DNA from: Gammaproteobacteria bacterium
GTDB lineage: Bacteria > Pseudomonadota > Gammaproteobacteria > Arenicellales > Poriferihabitantaceae
NCBI GenBank assembly: GCA_024644945.1
Contig: JAHEGU010000025.1
Span: 1-45,602 of the forward strand
Direction of reading: 5' to 3'
Length of the DNA stretch: 45,602 nt
Shown here: one piece after another, positions 9,055 through 18,172 of the stretch
Layout of the letters: each line of letters starts with the position of its first letter
Numbering within the stretch: position 1 is the stretch's first letter
Program-made: the position numbers and the translations under genes
Notes under the pieces: model-generated
Told to the model about the DNA's origin: nothing
Databases searched by the model: none
Seen by the model: only the letters and a program-made list of their open reading frames with translations

Positions 9055-10026
9055 ATGACCAAAGAAGTTATTGATTACGGTTTTACTGCCAAAGAATTCG
9101 GTCCTGTAACCACCGAACCAACCTATAGCGGGGCGCTTAGCTTTGCGCGGCGGATGTATTCCAAGAATCTTGAAAGTGCCGAGCTGGTGGTGTCCGGAGT
9201 GCCGTTCGATACTGCAACTACCAATCGGCCAGGAACCCGGTTCGGTCCAAGAGCTATACGAGCCGCTTCGGTAGAAATCGCGTGGCAACGAAACTGGCCT
9301 TGGGAATTTGATCCGTTTCAGCTGTTAAACACAGTTGACTACGGCGATTGTTACTTCGATATGCGACGGCAAAATCATGTACCCGCCGTGATCGAAGCCC
9401 ATGCCAGTCACATCCTTGACTCAGATTGCGCTATGCTGACCCTGGGTGGAGATCATTTTATTACGCTCCCACTTTTACGTGCTCATGTTAAAAAACATGG
9501 ACCGGTATCTCTACTCCATTTTGATGCCCACACCGATACCTGGGAAGACGAGGACGGGGGGATTGATCATGGCACCATGTTTTTTCATGCGGTGAAAGAA
9601 GGGCTGGTAATTCCGGAGAAATCTGTGCAGATCGGTATCCGCACAACTAACGATAAACCACTGGGGTTTAATATTCTCGACGCGGGTTGGGTACATGCTC
9701 ACAGCGTGAGTGAACTGACCGATACCATCAGGCAGATCCTGGGTGATCGCAAAACCTACCTGACATTTGACATCGATTGTGTGGACCCAGCCTTTGCTCC
9801 TGGCACCGGCACGCCCGTATGTGGAGGGCTGTCTTCAATCCATGCATTGCAAACTCTGCGGGGGCTGCGTGGAATAAACCTGGTAGGCATGGATCTTGTT
9901 GAAGTGTCTCCGGCTTATGATCACGCTGAAGTAACCTCGTTGCTTGGGGCAACCCTGGCTTATGAAATGATCTGTCTGTACGTCGCAAGACATAAACTCG
10001 GGGAGGTTGTCGACTCCCGTGATTGA
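9055..10026 (+). CDS. speB: Agmatinase (ureohydrolase family)
   Basis: A 323-residue arginase/agmatinase fold enzyme; agmatinase turns agmatine into putrescine and urea. All binuclear Mn ligands are present: His134 in LGGDHF; Asp157, His159 and Asp161 in FDAHTDT; and Asp239 and Asp241 in FDIDCVDPAFAPGTGTP. The segment after the second motif, IDHGTMFFHAVKEG, closely follows E. coli SpeB rather than arginase, which supports agmatinase. Guanidinobutyrase and related ureohydrolases share these motifs and cannot be excluded. The gene stands alone on the plus strand, has no strong Shine-Dalgarno sequence, and ends 4 nt from the convergent ispE stop. A SpuC-like putrescine transaminase is encoded at 42846-44213. 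Confidence 0.88.
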   Translation: MTKEVIDYGFTAKEFGPVTTEPTYSGALSFARRMYSKNLESAELVVSGVPFDTATTNRPGTRFGPRAIRAASVEIAWQRNWPWEFDPFQLLNTVDYGDCYFDMRRQNHVPAVIEAHASHILDSDCAMLTLGGDHFITLPLLRAHVKKHGPVSLLHFDAHTDTWEDEDGGIDHGTMFFHAVKEGLVIPEKSVQIGIRTTNDKPLGFNILDAGWVHAHSVSELTDTIRQILGDRKTYLTFDIDCVDPAFAPGTGTPVCGGLSSIHALQTLRGLRGINLVGMDLVEVSPAYDHAEVTSLLGATLAYEMICLYVARHKLGEVVDSRD

Positions 10027-10030
10027 GCAG

Positions 10031-10888
10031 TTAAGAGCCGCTTAGCTTTTGAAGAACGGGGTTGTGATTAATCGACCGGGCAGCAAATCCGGTGAAAGAA
10101 CGGGGCATGCGCTTCAGCAGTTCTTCTGCAAGTTTATGTGTTTGCACCGCGACAAAGACAGCAGAACCGGTTCCACTCATCCTGGCAACTCCAAAGTCTG
10201 AAAGATAGTCCAGTGCAGCGCCTACTTCGGGATATCGTGTAACGGTGACCGCCTCGAGATCATTGGTTGTTTCTCCGTCAATAAACTGCTGGAAGTTAAC
10301 TGGCTTGTGGTCGCGATTTAGATGTGGATCGGCAAACACCTCTGCAGTGGGTACCTCAATCCCGGGGATAATCACGCAATACCAGCGTATTTCAGGATAG
10401 TAGGCCCTAAATGTGTCTCCTATGCCTTCTGTCCAGGCTGATTCACCATGCAGGAACACCGGTACATCCGCACCTAGCTGCCTGCCAAGTTCAATCAGCT
10501 GTTCCTGGTTCAGATTAGTATTCCAGATCTTATTGAGCGCCAACAGCGTGGTCGCAGCATTCGAGCTGCCTGCGCCAAGTCCAGAGCCGGGCGGTACTTT
10601 CTTATTCAGCGTGATTGTAGCTCCAAGATTTTTTTGCCCGACAAACTCTCTAAGCATATTTGCGGCACGTATGCATAGATCTTGATCGGGCAGGGGAAAT
10701 GAGTGCTGATCAACTCGCTCAATCAAGCTATCTTCGTTACCAGAGAAACTGATCAGATCTCCGTAATCCAAAAACTGAATGAGCGTCTGCAGGAGATGAT
10801 ACCCGTCAGCTCTCTGGCCAGTGATATGCAGAAACAGGTTTATTTTGACTGGTGACAGCAGTGTTATCTCATGACGGGTCAACTTCAA
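10031..10888 (-). CDS. ispE: 4-diphosphocytidyl-2-C-methyl-D-erythritol kinase
   Basis: A 285-residue GHMP kinase that phosphorylates CDP-methylerythritol in the MEP isoprenoid pathway. Visible features are the N-terminal SPVKINLFLHITGQRADGYH with the conserved Lys, Asn and His, the ATP loop PPGSGLGAGSSNAATTL, and the third GHMP motif RMSGTGSAVFVA. The length is normal. Its start overlaps the end of lolB by 20 nt, the usual coupling. Its stop nearly touches the convergent agmatinase gene, so no terminator fits between them. Confidence 0.96.
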   Translation of the reverse strand: MKLTRHEITLLSPVKINLFLHITGQRADGYHLLQTLIQFLDYGDLISFSGNEDSLIERVDQHSFPLPDQDLCIRAANMLREFVGQKNLGATITLNKKVPPGSGLGAGSSNAATTLLALNKIWNTNLNQEQLIELGRQLGADVPVFLHGESAWTEGIGDTFRAYYPEIRWYCVIIPGIEVPTAEVFADPHLNRDHKPVNFQQFIDGETTNDLEAVTVTRYPEVGAALDYLSDFGVARMSGTGSAVFVAVQTHKLAEELLKRMPRSFTGFAARSINHNPVLQKLSGS

Positions 10889-11558
10889 TCTCCCACCAGC
10901 GATTAAGAATCACTTTGACGTTTAGTTGATCACCGAGGTACTCACCTCGGTCAGAAAACACCTCCATTGTACCTGGAATTGCCGATACCGTAATCCGGGA
11001 AGGCAGCACTAGATCATTTACCTTGCTCTCTATATCGCGATAGCTCTGGTACTTGACCTCCCAATTGTCCTGAACCAGGTGCTTTAATCGTCCTTGTTCG
11101 TCAATCACAACATCGGTTGCGCCTTCCCCAGGTAATCCCCTCGCCCAATCGGCAAGATGATCAAATGGGACCTGCCACCCGAGCCTTTGATAGAGAACCT
11201 CAGAAGCGGTCTCGCCATGGATAACCGCACCCTTAGTGTCGCGTAACACTGCGCCATCAGAATCCACGGTAATAATCACCCGGCCACCGCCAAAAGGTCC
11301 ATATAGCTCAATACGCTGCTCTAAATTACTATACTGCCATTTAAGCGTGGCACTACCTCCTTTGGGCCCGGTTCTTACTCCCATTTTTCCGCGCAGGTTC
11401 CAGCTTTTTATCGTGGCCAGGCGATCTTTGTTTTGCTGCCATTGTGCAAGCTTCTGTTGGTCCGACAGACTTTCAGTTGGGGGCCGCAGCCCTGCACATC
11501 CGGTAACCGTGAGCGCAATGGCTAAAGTTGCCCAGAACCGAGGCTTTCTAGACAACAT
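10869..11558 (-). CDS. lolB: Outer-membrane lipoprotein LolB
   Basis: A 229-residue lipoprotein that receives lipoproteins from LolA and inserts them into the outer membrane. The signal peptide ends in the lipobox VTGC (lipidated Cys21), followed by a single-domain LolA/LolB half-barrel with the family segment SWNLRGKMGVRT, a second WQYSNLEQRIELYGPFGGG, and GLPGEG near the middle. It lies between the TPR lipoprotein and ispE, as in pseudomonads, and overlaps ispE by 20 nt. Confidence 0.94.
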   Translation of the reverse strand: MLSRKPRFWATLAIALTVTGCAGLRPPTESLSDQQKLAQWQQNKDRLATIKSWNLRGKMGVRTGPKGGSATLKWQYSNLEQRIELYGPFGGGRVIITVDSDGAVLRDTKGAVIHGETASEVLYQRLGWQVPFDHLADWARGLPGEGATDVVIDEQGRLKHLVQDNWEVKYQSYRDIESKVNDLVLPSRITVSAIPGTMEVFSDRGEYLGDQLNVKVILNRWWEIEVDPS

Positions 11559-11575
11559 TTTACTGATGGTAGGTT

Positions 11576-13465
11576 TCAGGCAAACATCGACGCGCGCAGC
11601 GGCACTCGAAACTCGATTGCACGGGTATGCAGCAGCGTGTTGTCCTGGTGCAACGCTGATTGTTGATCACCCTGATTCTCGAGAAACTTGTCAATAGTTT
11701 TCAGCAGGACGGCATTTTCCGGTCCCCATTCCATGCCTTGATTCCAAATTTTCTCGGCTTCGCTTCGCTTACCTGTAATCCATAGCACTTCTCCCAGGTG
11801 GGCCGCGATTTCGGCATCCTGTTTTAACTCCAATGCACGCTCTAAATACTCGATCGCTTTATCATTATTACCGATTCGATAGTGTACCCATCCCATACTG
11901 TCGAGAATAAAGGGGTCGTCCGGTCGATACTCAAGTGCTTTAGAAATTAATTCCAGCGCCTCATCGTAGCGCTCCGTTTGGTCCGCAAGCGTGTAACCCA
12001 GGGCATTGTATGCGTGAGCATTTTCCGGCTGTATCTCGATTAACCTTCGCATGTCTCGTTCGATGAGCTCAATTTTATTTAATTGGGCTGCTAACAATCC
12101 TCGGCTATAAAGCAGATCGGGTTGCTCAGGTCGTTCCTCAAGAGCGTCGGTCAGTAGTTCTAGAGAACGGTCCTCCTGATTGAAATCCCGTAACAGGGAA
12201 TCTTGTTCCAGTATAAGTCGCACAGATTCTTCTTCACCACGCACGTCAATATTACGTAAATAATTAAGTCCCGCGTCAATATTGTTTTGCTGGGCGATTA
12301 CCCCGGACAGGGCAATCTGCGCATCTAGATAATACTGTCGAGATTGAATTTGTCGGAGTAATGGCGACGCCTTATCATAGTGTTCTTCCTCAATCAGAAT
12401 CTCTGCCAAATAAAGCCGCGCCTGGTCACCGTTATTGCTGGCCTCAATATATCGAGTGAAAAGGATTTTGGCCCGTTCGAATTCCTTCTGATCCATATTG
12501 ACCACTGCAGAGGTAAACATTGCGTCTTTGGATTCCGGATTTTGCTCCATTACGATGTCAAGTTCAGACAGCGCTCGATCAAACTTGTTATTCCTTATTA
12601 GAAGGCGAGCATACTGAACACGGAATTGCTCAGAGTCAGGAAAGCGTCGCAGGAAACTTGCAGCCCAGGTATCCATTTTTGAGCCCGCGTCTTCAATATC
12701 CGCGAGATTGGTTAATTTAAGGATAGCGGCTACTTCCCATGCAGGGTTGAGTTCCAGCGTTTGGTCCAGGCGTTTGCGGAACTCTTCATCCTGATTCAGT
12801 CTCGCAGCCAGCAGCGCAGAGGTAAAAACCAGGGAGGGGTGATCTTCTTTGGCTGCCTCTAAAAAGCGGCGGCTGAGTTCGTCTCGTGTGCCGTCTTCCT
12901 GGCGCGCGATCAGTGCCGCAATTTCCTGCATTACCGCCTCATTGCCAGGTTTCTGATCGCGCCCTAGCTGGACGAGTGTGTCCGTGGCGTCTTCGATCTT
13001 TTCACTTTCGATCTGGGCGCTGGCAAGGGACAAGATGACACGATAATTGTCCGGCTCATCTGCAAGCATCAGTCGCGCAAGCTCGATTGCTTTCTGGTAA
13101 TCCTTCAGGCGCAGCGCTAGTTGAATAGCAGTCGCATTTAAGCGTTTGTCGCGAGACACATAGACCGCTCTTGATAAAGCCTCTAGCGCCACATCGGGTT
13201 GTTGGCGCTGCGCTGCAATAGAGGCCAGCAGGACATCGTACAAAAGCTCGGCGGTTAAATCGGTAACCGGTTGAATGTCCTGCTCCGCTGTATCTGAATC
13301 TGTATCCGCATCAGCGGTCGTGATAACTTGTTGACTATCACTGGCTGGTTCAGGAATTTCTGCATCAGGTATCGGATCTGAAGCGCATCCTACCAGTAAC
13401 ACCATTGCCATGATGGGCGCTATTAACGTTATTGCTGAAAGTTTGTGTTGGTGCCGTGTTCGCAT
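11576..13465 (-). CDS. Tetratricopeptide-repeat lipoprotein
   Basis: About 629 residues. A signal peptide with lipobox LLVGC (Cys27 from the chosen start) is followed by an acidic low-complexity linker of about 50 residues and then many TPR helices filling the rest. Consensus TPR units are clearest near the end, for example NALGYTLADQTERYDEALEL and SMGWVHYRIGNNDKAIEYLE. Homologues sit upstream of lolB in many gammaproteobacteria and are presumed outer-membrane scaffold lipoproteins. The ATG at 13465 is chosen because the signal peptide begins there; the frame is open for another 41 codons with no signal-like character. It is 17 nt before lolB and divergent from hemA. Confidence 0.9.
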   Translation of the reverse strand: MRTRHQHKLSAITLIAPIMAMVLLVGCASDPIPDAEIPEPASDSQQVITTADADTDSDTAEQDIQPVTDLTAELLYDVLLASIAAQRQQPDVALEALSRAVYVSRDKRLNATAIQLALRLKDYQKAIELARLMLADEPDNYRVILSLASAQIESEKIEDATDTLVQLGRDQKPGNEAVMQEIAALIARQEDGTRDELSRRFLEAAKEDHPSLVFTSALLAARLNQDEEFRKRLDQTLELNPAWEVAAILKLTNLADIEDAGSKMDTWAASFLRRFPDSEQFRVQYARLLIRNNKFDRALSELDIVMEQNPESKDAMFTSAVVNMDQKEFERAKILFTRYIEASNNGDQARLYLAEILIEEEHYDKASPLLRQIQSRQYYLDAQIALSGVIAQQNNIDAGLNYLRNIDVRGEEESVRLILEQDSLLRDFNQEDRSLELLTDALEERPEQPDLLYSRGLLAAQLNKIELIERDMRRLIEIQPENAHAYNALGYTLADQTERYDEALELISKALEYRPDDPFILDSMGWVHYRIGNNDKAIEYLERALELKQDAEIAAHLGEVLWITGKRSEAEKIWNQGMEWGPENAVLLKTIDKFLENQGDQQSALHQDNTLLHTRAIEFRVPLRASMFA

Positions 13466-13616
13466 AGTGTGGATGTTATCAAATCCCCAAGTGCCTAAAT
13501 ACTTCTGGCGAAAACTGGGTCCCTGGCCAAAACCGACGGTTTCAATCAACGCCAATAACCTCTTGCCTGTCCTGTTTTTGGGGCTCAAGTATGCAGTTTT
13601 TTGTCAAATAAAATAT

Positions 13617-13622
13617 TATAAT
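13617..13622 (+). promoter_or_regulatory. Candidate hemA -10 element
   Basis: A perfect TATAAT lies about 37 nt upstream of the hemA ATG in an AT-rich run. The matching -35 is poor (a T-rich hexamer about 17 nt upstream), so this is a tentative promoter. Confidence 0.4.
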
Positions 13623-13659
13623 ACAAAGTGATAGCTGTCAGTTTGCAAATTTCGAAGAT

Positions 13660-14907
13660 ATGCAATTACTTGCCCTTGGGCTCAACCATGAAACCGCGCC
13701 AATTGAGCTGCGCGAGCGGGCTGCGTTCAGCCCTGAAGCCATGGGATCCGCACTCAATGACCTGGCTTCTTCGGATGTAGCCAGCGAAGCAACCATATTG
13801 TCCACTTGTAATCGCACTGAAATATACTGCGGTAACCAGCGGCTCGATCAAAACCGGGTAGTTGGCTGGTTTTCTGAATTCGGCGGATTTAAGCATGAGG
13901 AGCTGGCCGGGTGCGTATATTTCTACCCGAATGAGGAGGCGGTGAAGCACGCATTTAGAGTGGCCTCTGGGTTGGACTCAATGGTCCTTGGTGAACCGCA
14001 GATACTCGGACAAATGAAAAATGCCTTCGACCAGGCGTTGCAGGCTGGCACCACTGGCAAAGTGCTGAACCGACTTTTTCAACACACATTCACAGTTGCT
14101 AAGCAGGTGCGTACCGATACTTCCATTGGTGCCAATCCAGTGTCTGTGGCGTACGCTGGGGTGAACCTCGCCAGTCGAGTGTTTACCAGTCTTTCTGAAC
14201 AGACCGTGCTTCTGATTGGTGCTGGGGAAACCATAGAGCTGGTAGCCCGTCATCTTAAAGAAAAGCAGGTTGGTCGCATGATCGTCGCCAATCGTTCTAT
14301 CGAGCGTGCTCGATCACTGGCCGACGAGGTAGGGTGTGAAGCAATTAGTCTGGCCCAGATTCCAGAAAGATTAGCGGAAGCCGATATCCTGGTGTCGTCT
14401 ACTGCCAGCACATTGCCAATTCTCGGAAAGGGTGCAGTCGAAGGAGCGATCCGAAAACGAAAACATCGTCCGATGTTTATTCTCGACCTTGCTGTTCCAC
14501 GAGATGTGGAACCAGAAGTTGGTGATCTTACGGATGTATATCTATATACCGTGGATGATCTGAAAAGCGTGGTTCAACAAAATCGCGGTATGCGCGAGCA
14601 GGCGGCCAAAGAAGCGGAGAATATCATCGATCTACAGGTGGTACGTTTCATGCGCTGGATGCGGTCGCTGGAATCGGAGCCTACAATTAAAAACTTCCGG
14701 CAGCAGGTGGAACAGATTCGCCAGACAGAGCTTGATAAAGCCCGCGCCAAAATTACCCGGGGGGTCGATCCTGAGCTGGTTTTAGAACAGCTCGCCCGGG
14801 ATCTGTCGAATAAATTTGCCCATCACCCAAGCCAACAGTTAAAGCAGGCAGATATCGAAGGTAATCCGGGCTTGGTCTCCGCCGCTCGCAAACTGTTCGG
14901 GCTGTAA
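13660..14907 (+). CDS. hemA: Glutamyl-tRNA reductase
   Basis: A 415-residue enzyme that reduces glutamyl-tRNA to glutamate-1-semialdehyde, the first step of C5-pathway tetrapyrrole synthesis. The active-site Cys50 lies in ILSTCNRTEIY. GLNHETAPIELRER opens the catalytic domain; SGLDSMVLGEPQILGQ and the NADPH-binding VLLIGAGETIELVA follow, and a helical dimerisation domain ends it. It heads hemA-prfA-prmC, a conserved gammaproteobacterial order, and is divergent from the TPR lipoprotein gene. Confidence 0.97.
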   Translation: MQLLALGLNHETAPIELRERAAFSPEAMGSALNDLASSDVASEATILSTCNRTEIYCGNQRLDQNRVVGWFSEFGGFKHEELAGCVYFYPNEEAVKHAFRVASGLDSMVLGEPQILGQMKNAFDQALQAGTTGKVLNRLFQHTFTVAKQVRTDTSIGANPVSVAYAGVNLASRVFTSLSEQTVLLIGAGETIELVARHLKEKQVGRMIVANRSIERARSLADEVGCEAISLAQIPERLAEADILVSSTASTLPILGKGAVEGAIRKRKHRPMFILDLAVPRDVEPEVGDLTDVYLYTVDDLKSVVQQNRGMREQAAKEAENIIDLQVVRFMRWMRSLESEPTIKNFRQQVEQIRQTELDKARAKITRGVDPELVLEQLARDLSNKFAHHPSQQLKQADIEGNPGLVSAARKLFGL

Positions 14908-14973
14908 CCAAATTCAAGTTGGTAACTGAAACTACTGGCACATTCTTACGTATCAATGCGATCAACTTGAACT

Positions 14974-16056
14974 ATGAATCCATCCACCAGAGATAAGCTC
15001 TCTCAGGTCAAGGATCGCTATGAAGAAATTCATGTTTTGCTGTCTGATCCCGAGGTAATCGCCAGACAAGACGAGTTTAGAAAACTGTCTATAGAGCTGT
15101 CTGAAATCGAGCCAATTGTCGAAAGGTTTGGCGCTTATCAAATCCTGGGTAAACAAATTGATGAAACGCGGCAGATGCTGGATGATACTGATACCTCTAT
15201 TCGAGAGATGGCGCGAGAGGAACTACCCGAGCTAGAGCAGCAGATGGAGGAACAGGAGTCGGGACTGCAGAAGTTGTTATTACCCAAAGATCCAAACGAC
15301 TCGCGCAATATTTTCCTTGAAATCCGGGCAGGTACCGGCGGCGACGAGGCTGCTATATTTTCTGGGGATTTATTTAAAATGTATAACGCTTACGCTGAAT
15401 CCCAAGGCTGGAAAGTTCAAGTTCTCAGCGCCAGCGAGGGAGAGCATGGCGGTTATAAAGAAATCATTTCCAGGGTTGTTGGTCAAGGTGTCTATTCGCG
15501 ACTGAAATTCGAGTCCGGTGCTCATAGAGTTCAGCGGGTTCCGGAAACAGAATCACAGGGCAGAATCCATACTTCCGCCTGTACCGTTGCAATCATGCCA
15601 GAAGCTGATGAGATGGATGAAATTGAAATAAACCCTGCCGATCTTAGGATCGATACTTTCAGAGCATCGGGAGCGGGTGGGCAACATGTCAATAAAACCG
15701 ATTCAGCGATACGAATCACTCATTTGCCGACCGGGGTGGTAGTGGAATGTCAGGATGAGCGTTCGCAACATAAGAACCGGGCCCGTGCGATGTCAGTGTT
15801 AGCTTCGAGACTGTTAGAGGCCGAGCAGCAAAAGCAAAGGCAAGAAGAGGCCAGTACAAGAAAGTCACTGGTAGGTAGTGGTGATCGTTCTGAACGCATA
15901 CGCACCTATAACTTCCCTCAGGGTCGGGTGACCGATCACCGTATAAATCTTACTCTGTACAAGCTTGATGACATGATGAGTGGCAATTTAGATCAGGTTA
16001 TCGATCCCCTGACTATCGAGTATCAGGCCGATCTTCTGGCTGAGTTGAACGCTTAA
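14974..16056 (+). CDS. prfA: Peptide chain release factor 1
   Basis: A 360-residue RF1 that reads UAA and UAG. The tripeptide anticodon region is PET (residues 190-192, within [19 protein letters not shown] in E. coli). The GGQ catalytic motif is at 235-237 in [14 protein letters not shown]. The length equals that of E. coli RF1. It lies 66 nt after hemA and 10 nt before prmC, whose product methylates the GGQ glutamine. Confidence 0.97.
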   Translation: MNPSTRDKLSQVKDRYEEIHVLLSDPEVIARQDEFRKLSIELSEIEPIVERFGAYQILGKQIDETRQMLDDTDTSIREMAREELPELEQQMEEQESGLQKLLLPKDPNDSRNIFLEIRAGTGGDEAAIFSGDLFKMYNAYAESQGWKVQVLSASEGEHGGYKEIISRVVGQGVYSRLKFESGAHRVQRVPETESQGRIHTSACTVAIMPEADEMDEIEINPADLRIDTFRASGAGGQHVNKTDSAIRITHLPTGVVVECQDERSQHKNRARAMSVLASRLLEAEQQKQRQEEASTRKSLVGSGDRSERIRTYNFPQGRVTDHRINLTLYKLDDMMSGNLDQVIDPLTIEYQADLLAELNA

Positions 16057-16066
16057 ATCAGGGGCG

Positions 16067-16954
16067 GTGAACGAGAGAATTGGTGGGTTGTTGCAGCACG
16101 CAACACAGACGCTCGAAGCCGCGGGTTGTACCGATACTCCGGGTCTTGACGCAGAGGTTTTGTTGGCGCACGTGCTTGACCGAAGTCGCACGTACCTCAT
16201 GTCTCACCCCGACGCGGGATTGGAAAGAAGCCAGCTCGAGGATTTCGAACGCTTCCTGATTCGTCGTGGTAAAGGTGAGCCTGTAGCATACCTTACAGGG
16301 CGAAAAGAATTTTGGTCGCTGACATTGGAAGTAAATCCGTCGGTACTGATCCCTCGTCCTGATACAGAGCTGCTGGTGCAGCGTTGTTTGGAACAATGTG
16401 ATGGCCATTTGCGTCAGATCGCAGACCTTGGAACCGGCAGCGGTGCGGTTGCGCTCGCTCTGGCGAGCGAATTGCCACAATGCCAGATAGTCGCCACTGA
16501 TCGGTCTAGAGAAGCGGTCTTAACTGCTCGGTTAAATGCCTCCGCACTGGAGCTGGGAAATGTGTCGGTGCGCCATTCGAATTGGTTTGAAGCGCTCTGT
16601 GGCGAGCGATTTGATCTGATCGTGGCTAATCCACCTTACATCGATTCGCAAGATAAGCACTTGTCGGGAGAGGTCCGTTTTGAACCTAGGAATGCCCTAG
16701 TGGCAGGAAATCATGGGCTGGCAGATCTGACAAGTATTATAGGCAGCGCGCCTGGGTATCTTTTCGCGGGAGGATGGTTGCTGGTAGAGCATGGTTTCGA
16801 CCAGGGTAAAGTGGTGCGAGAATTGTTTAGAGATGCTGGATTTCACAACGTTGCTACTTTCCAGGATCTCGGAGGGAACGACAGGGTGACCGAAGGCAAG
16901 TGTGGCTATTTCAATCGTACAAAAACCCCCGACCTGGTTTTAGGATCGAAATAA
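16067..16954 (+). CDS. prmC: Release factor glutamine methyltransferase
   Basis: A 295-residue SAM-dependent enzyme that N5-methylates the Gln of the GGQ motif in RF1 and RF2. Seen are the N-terminal helical domain, PVAYLTGRKEFWSL, the SAM motif IADLGTGSGAVALALA and the catalytic NPPY in LIVANPPYID. It starts at a GTG with AGGGG just upstream, 10 nt after prfA. The tail is slightly longer than usual, and its last 49 nt overlap the 3' end of the convergent DUF1015 gene. Confidence 0.95.
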   Translation: MNERIGGLLQHATQTLEAAGCTDTPGLDAEVLLAHVLDRSRTYLMSHPDAGLERSQLEDFERFLIRRGKGEPVAYLTGRKEFWSLTLEVNPSVLIPRPDTELLVQRCLEQCDGHLRQIADLGTGSGAVALALASELPQCQIVATDRSREAVLTARLNASALELGNVSVRHSNWFEALCGERFDLIVANPPYIDSQDKHLSGEVRFEPRNALVAGNHGLADLTSIIGSAPGYLFAGGWLLVEHGFDQGKVVRELFRDAGFHNVATFQDLGGNDRVTEGKCGYFNRTKTPDLVLGSK

Positions 16955-18144
16955 GTCGATTTAGGTGGCATCAATGCGTGCGCATCTGCGACACGCATGA
17001 GTTGTTCCATTGATGTGGCGTAACAGGCAAAAGAGACTGCCCACCCATCCCTGACTTTTTGCTCAAGGCCTTTTTTTCCCTCGACACCAGATACATAGTC
17101 CAGTCGGGGGTCACCACGAAAATCATGGATATCGAGTAACGGTCCCAGTATATGATCCTGCAAGATCGATACATCTAATAACCCTACGGGATCGTCCCGA
17201 TCAACCGTGTCCGGCCGCATCAAAAGCCGGTACCATGTGCTGTCAAGAAACATGCCAAATTCTCCATGCTGACCCGGTTCGAAATTCTCCTGATCGTCTG
17301 GAACTGACACTTCAAACCGGTCCTCTAATGCGTTCAGCAATTCCTGTTTAGTGCGATTACCCAGATCCCGTACGCATCGATGGAAAGGCAACAGATTCAG
17401 CTCGTGGTCTGAAAACAGAGCGACCAAAAGCTGGTTATAGGGTTCGTCACCGTTGTTACCGCTGGTTTCACGCATCATTTCCGCATATCGCCAACCCGAC
17501 GCTGCTCTATGGTGCCCATCGGTAAGGTAGGTGTTTTCGACTTGTTCAAATAGCTCCGATAATTTGTGCTGGGTCAATGCATCCTCTATACACCACACTC
17601 TCTGATGGACATCATCTCCAGTTGTAAAATCAAGTATCGGGGGTTGTTTGACGTGCTGCTTGATGAACTCATCGATCTCGGGGTTTTCTGGATAGGCCAG
17701 TGAAATAGGGCACGAAGCAACGCCGACAACTTTTTGATATTTCGCTAGTAGATCTTCGCGGTCACGCCTGGTGTTTTCATGCTTCCTGATATGCCCGTGC
17801 TGATATTCGTCTGCGGCGATCTCGCAGACGACACCTGTTTGTTCGTTTTTACCGTGAATTAACTGATAAATAAAAATGCTGGGATTTTCGATGCGGCTGA
17901 AGAAGTCTTGTCGAAGTAAACGCTCCAGGTTCTGCCGGTTGAATTCAAGTAACTCTTCTGGGCTAGGTGGGGTAGCAGGATTGAAATCCTCCCTAAGCCG
18001 CATCGTATTGATGAAGTTATCAGGATTCGCATCCGCAAATGCGCGCCGTTGTTCCGCTGGTACCGTATCGTATTCCGGTGCAACAATTTGTTCAGCATAT
18101 TTGTTTTTGACCAGGTATCCGTCAAATGCCTTGATCTTTGGCAT
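16906..18144 (-). CDS. DUF1015 family protein of the serine locus
   Basis: A 412-residue soluble protein of the DUF1015 (COG4198) family, whose biochemical role I do not know to be established. Conserved marks are the N-terminal VAPEYDTV (the family's PPYDV site), KHENTRRDRE at about 121-130, LTDGHHRAASG at about 207-217, and the C-terminal MPPKSTYFDPKTRSG. The DGHHR element resembles the GxHR/GxxR nucleotide-binding signature of ParB/Srx-fold proteins, a superfamily that also includes the free-serine kinases SerK and SbnI; this link is my inference. It lies 28 nt after serC on the same strand, and DUF1015 genes are often beside serA and serC in other bacteria. The end of the gene overlaps prmC by 49 nt antisense. 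Confidence 0.85.
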   Translation of the reverse strand: MPKIKAFDGYLVKNKYAEQIVAPEYDTVPAEQRRAFADANPDNFINTMRLREDFNPATPPSPEELLEFNRQNLERLLRQDFFSRIENPSIFIYQLIHGKNEQTGVVCEIAADEYQHGHIRKHENTRRDREDLLAKYQKVVGVASCPISLAYPENPEIDEFIKQHVKQPPILDFTTGDDVHQRVWCIEDALTQHKLSELFEQVENTYLTDGHHRAASGWRYAEMMRETSGNNGDEPYNQLLVALFSDHELNLLPFHRCVRDLGNRTKQELLNALEDRFEVSVPDDQENFEPGQHGEFGMFLDSTWYRLLMRPDTVDRDDPVGLLDVSILQDHILGPLLDIHDFRGDPRLDYVSGVEGKKGLEQKVRDGWAVSFACYATSMEQLMRVADAHALMPPKSTYFDPKTRSGVFVRLK

Positions 18145-18172
18145 GAGCCTTAAGGCGAATCTAGCGCGGCTT

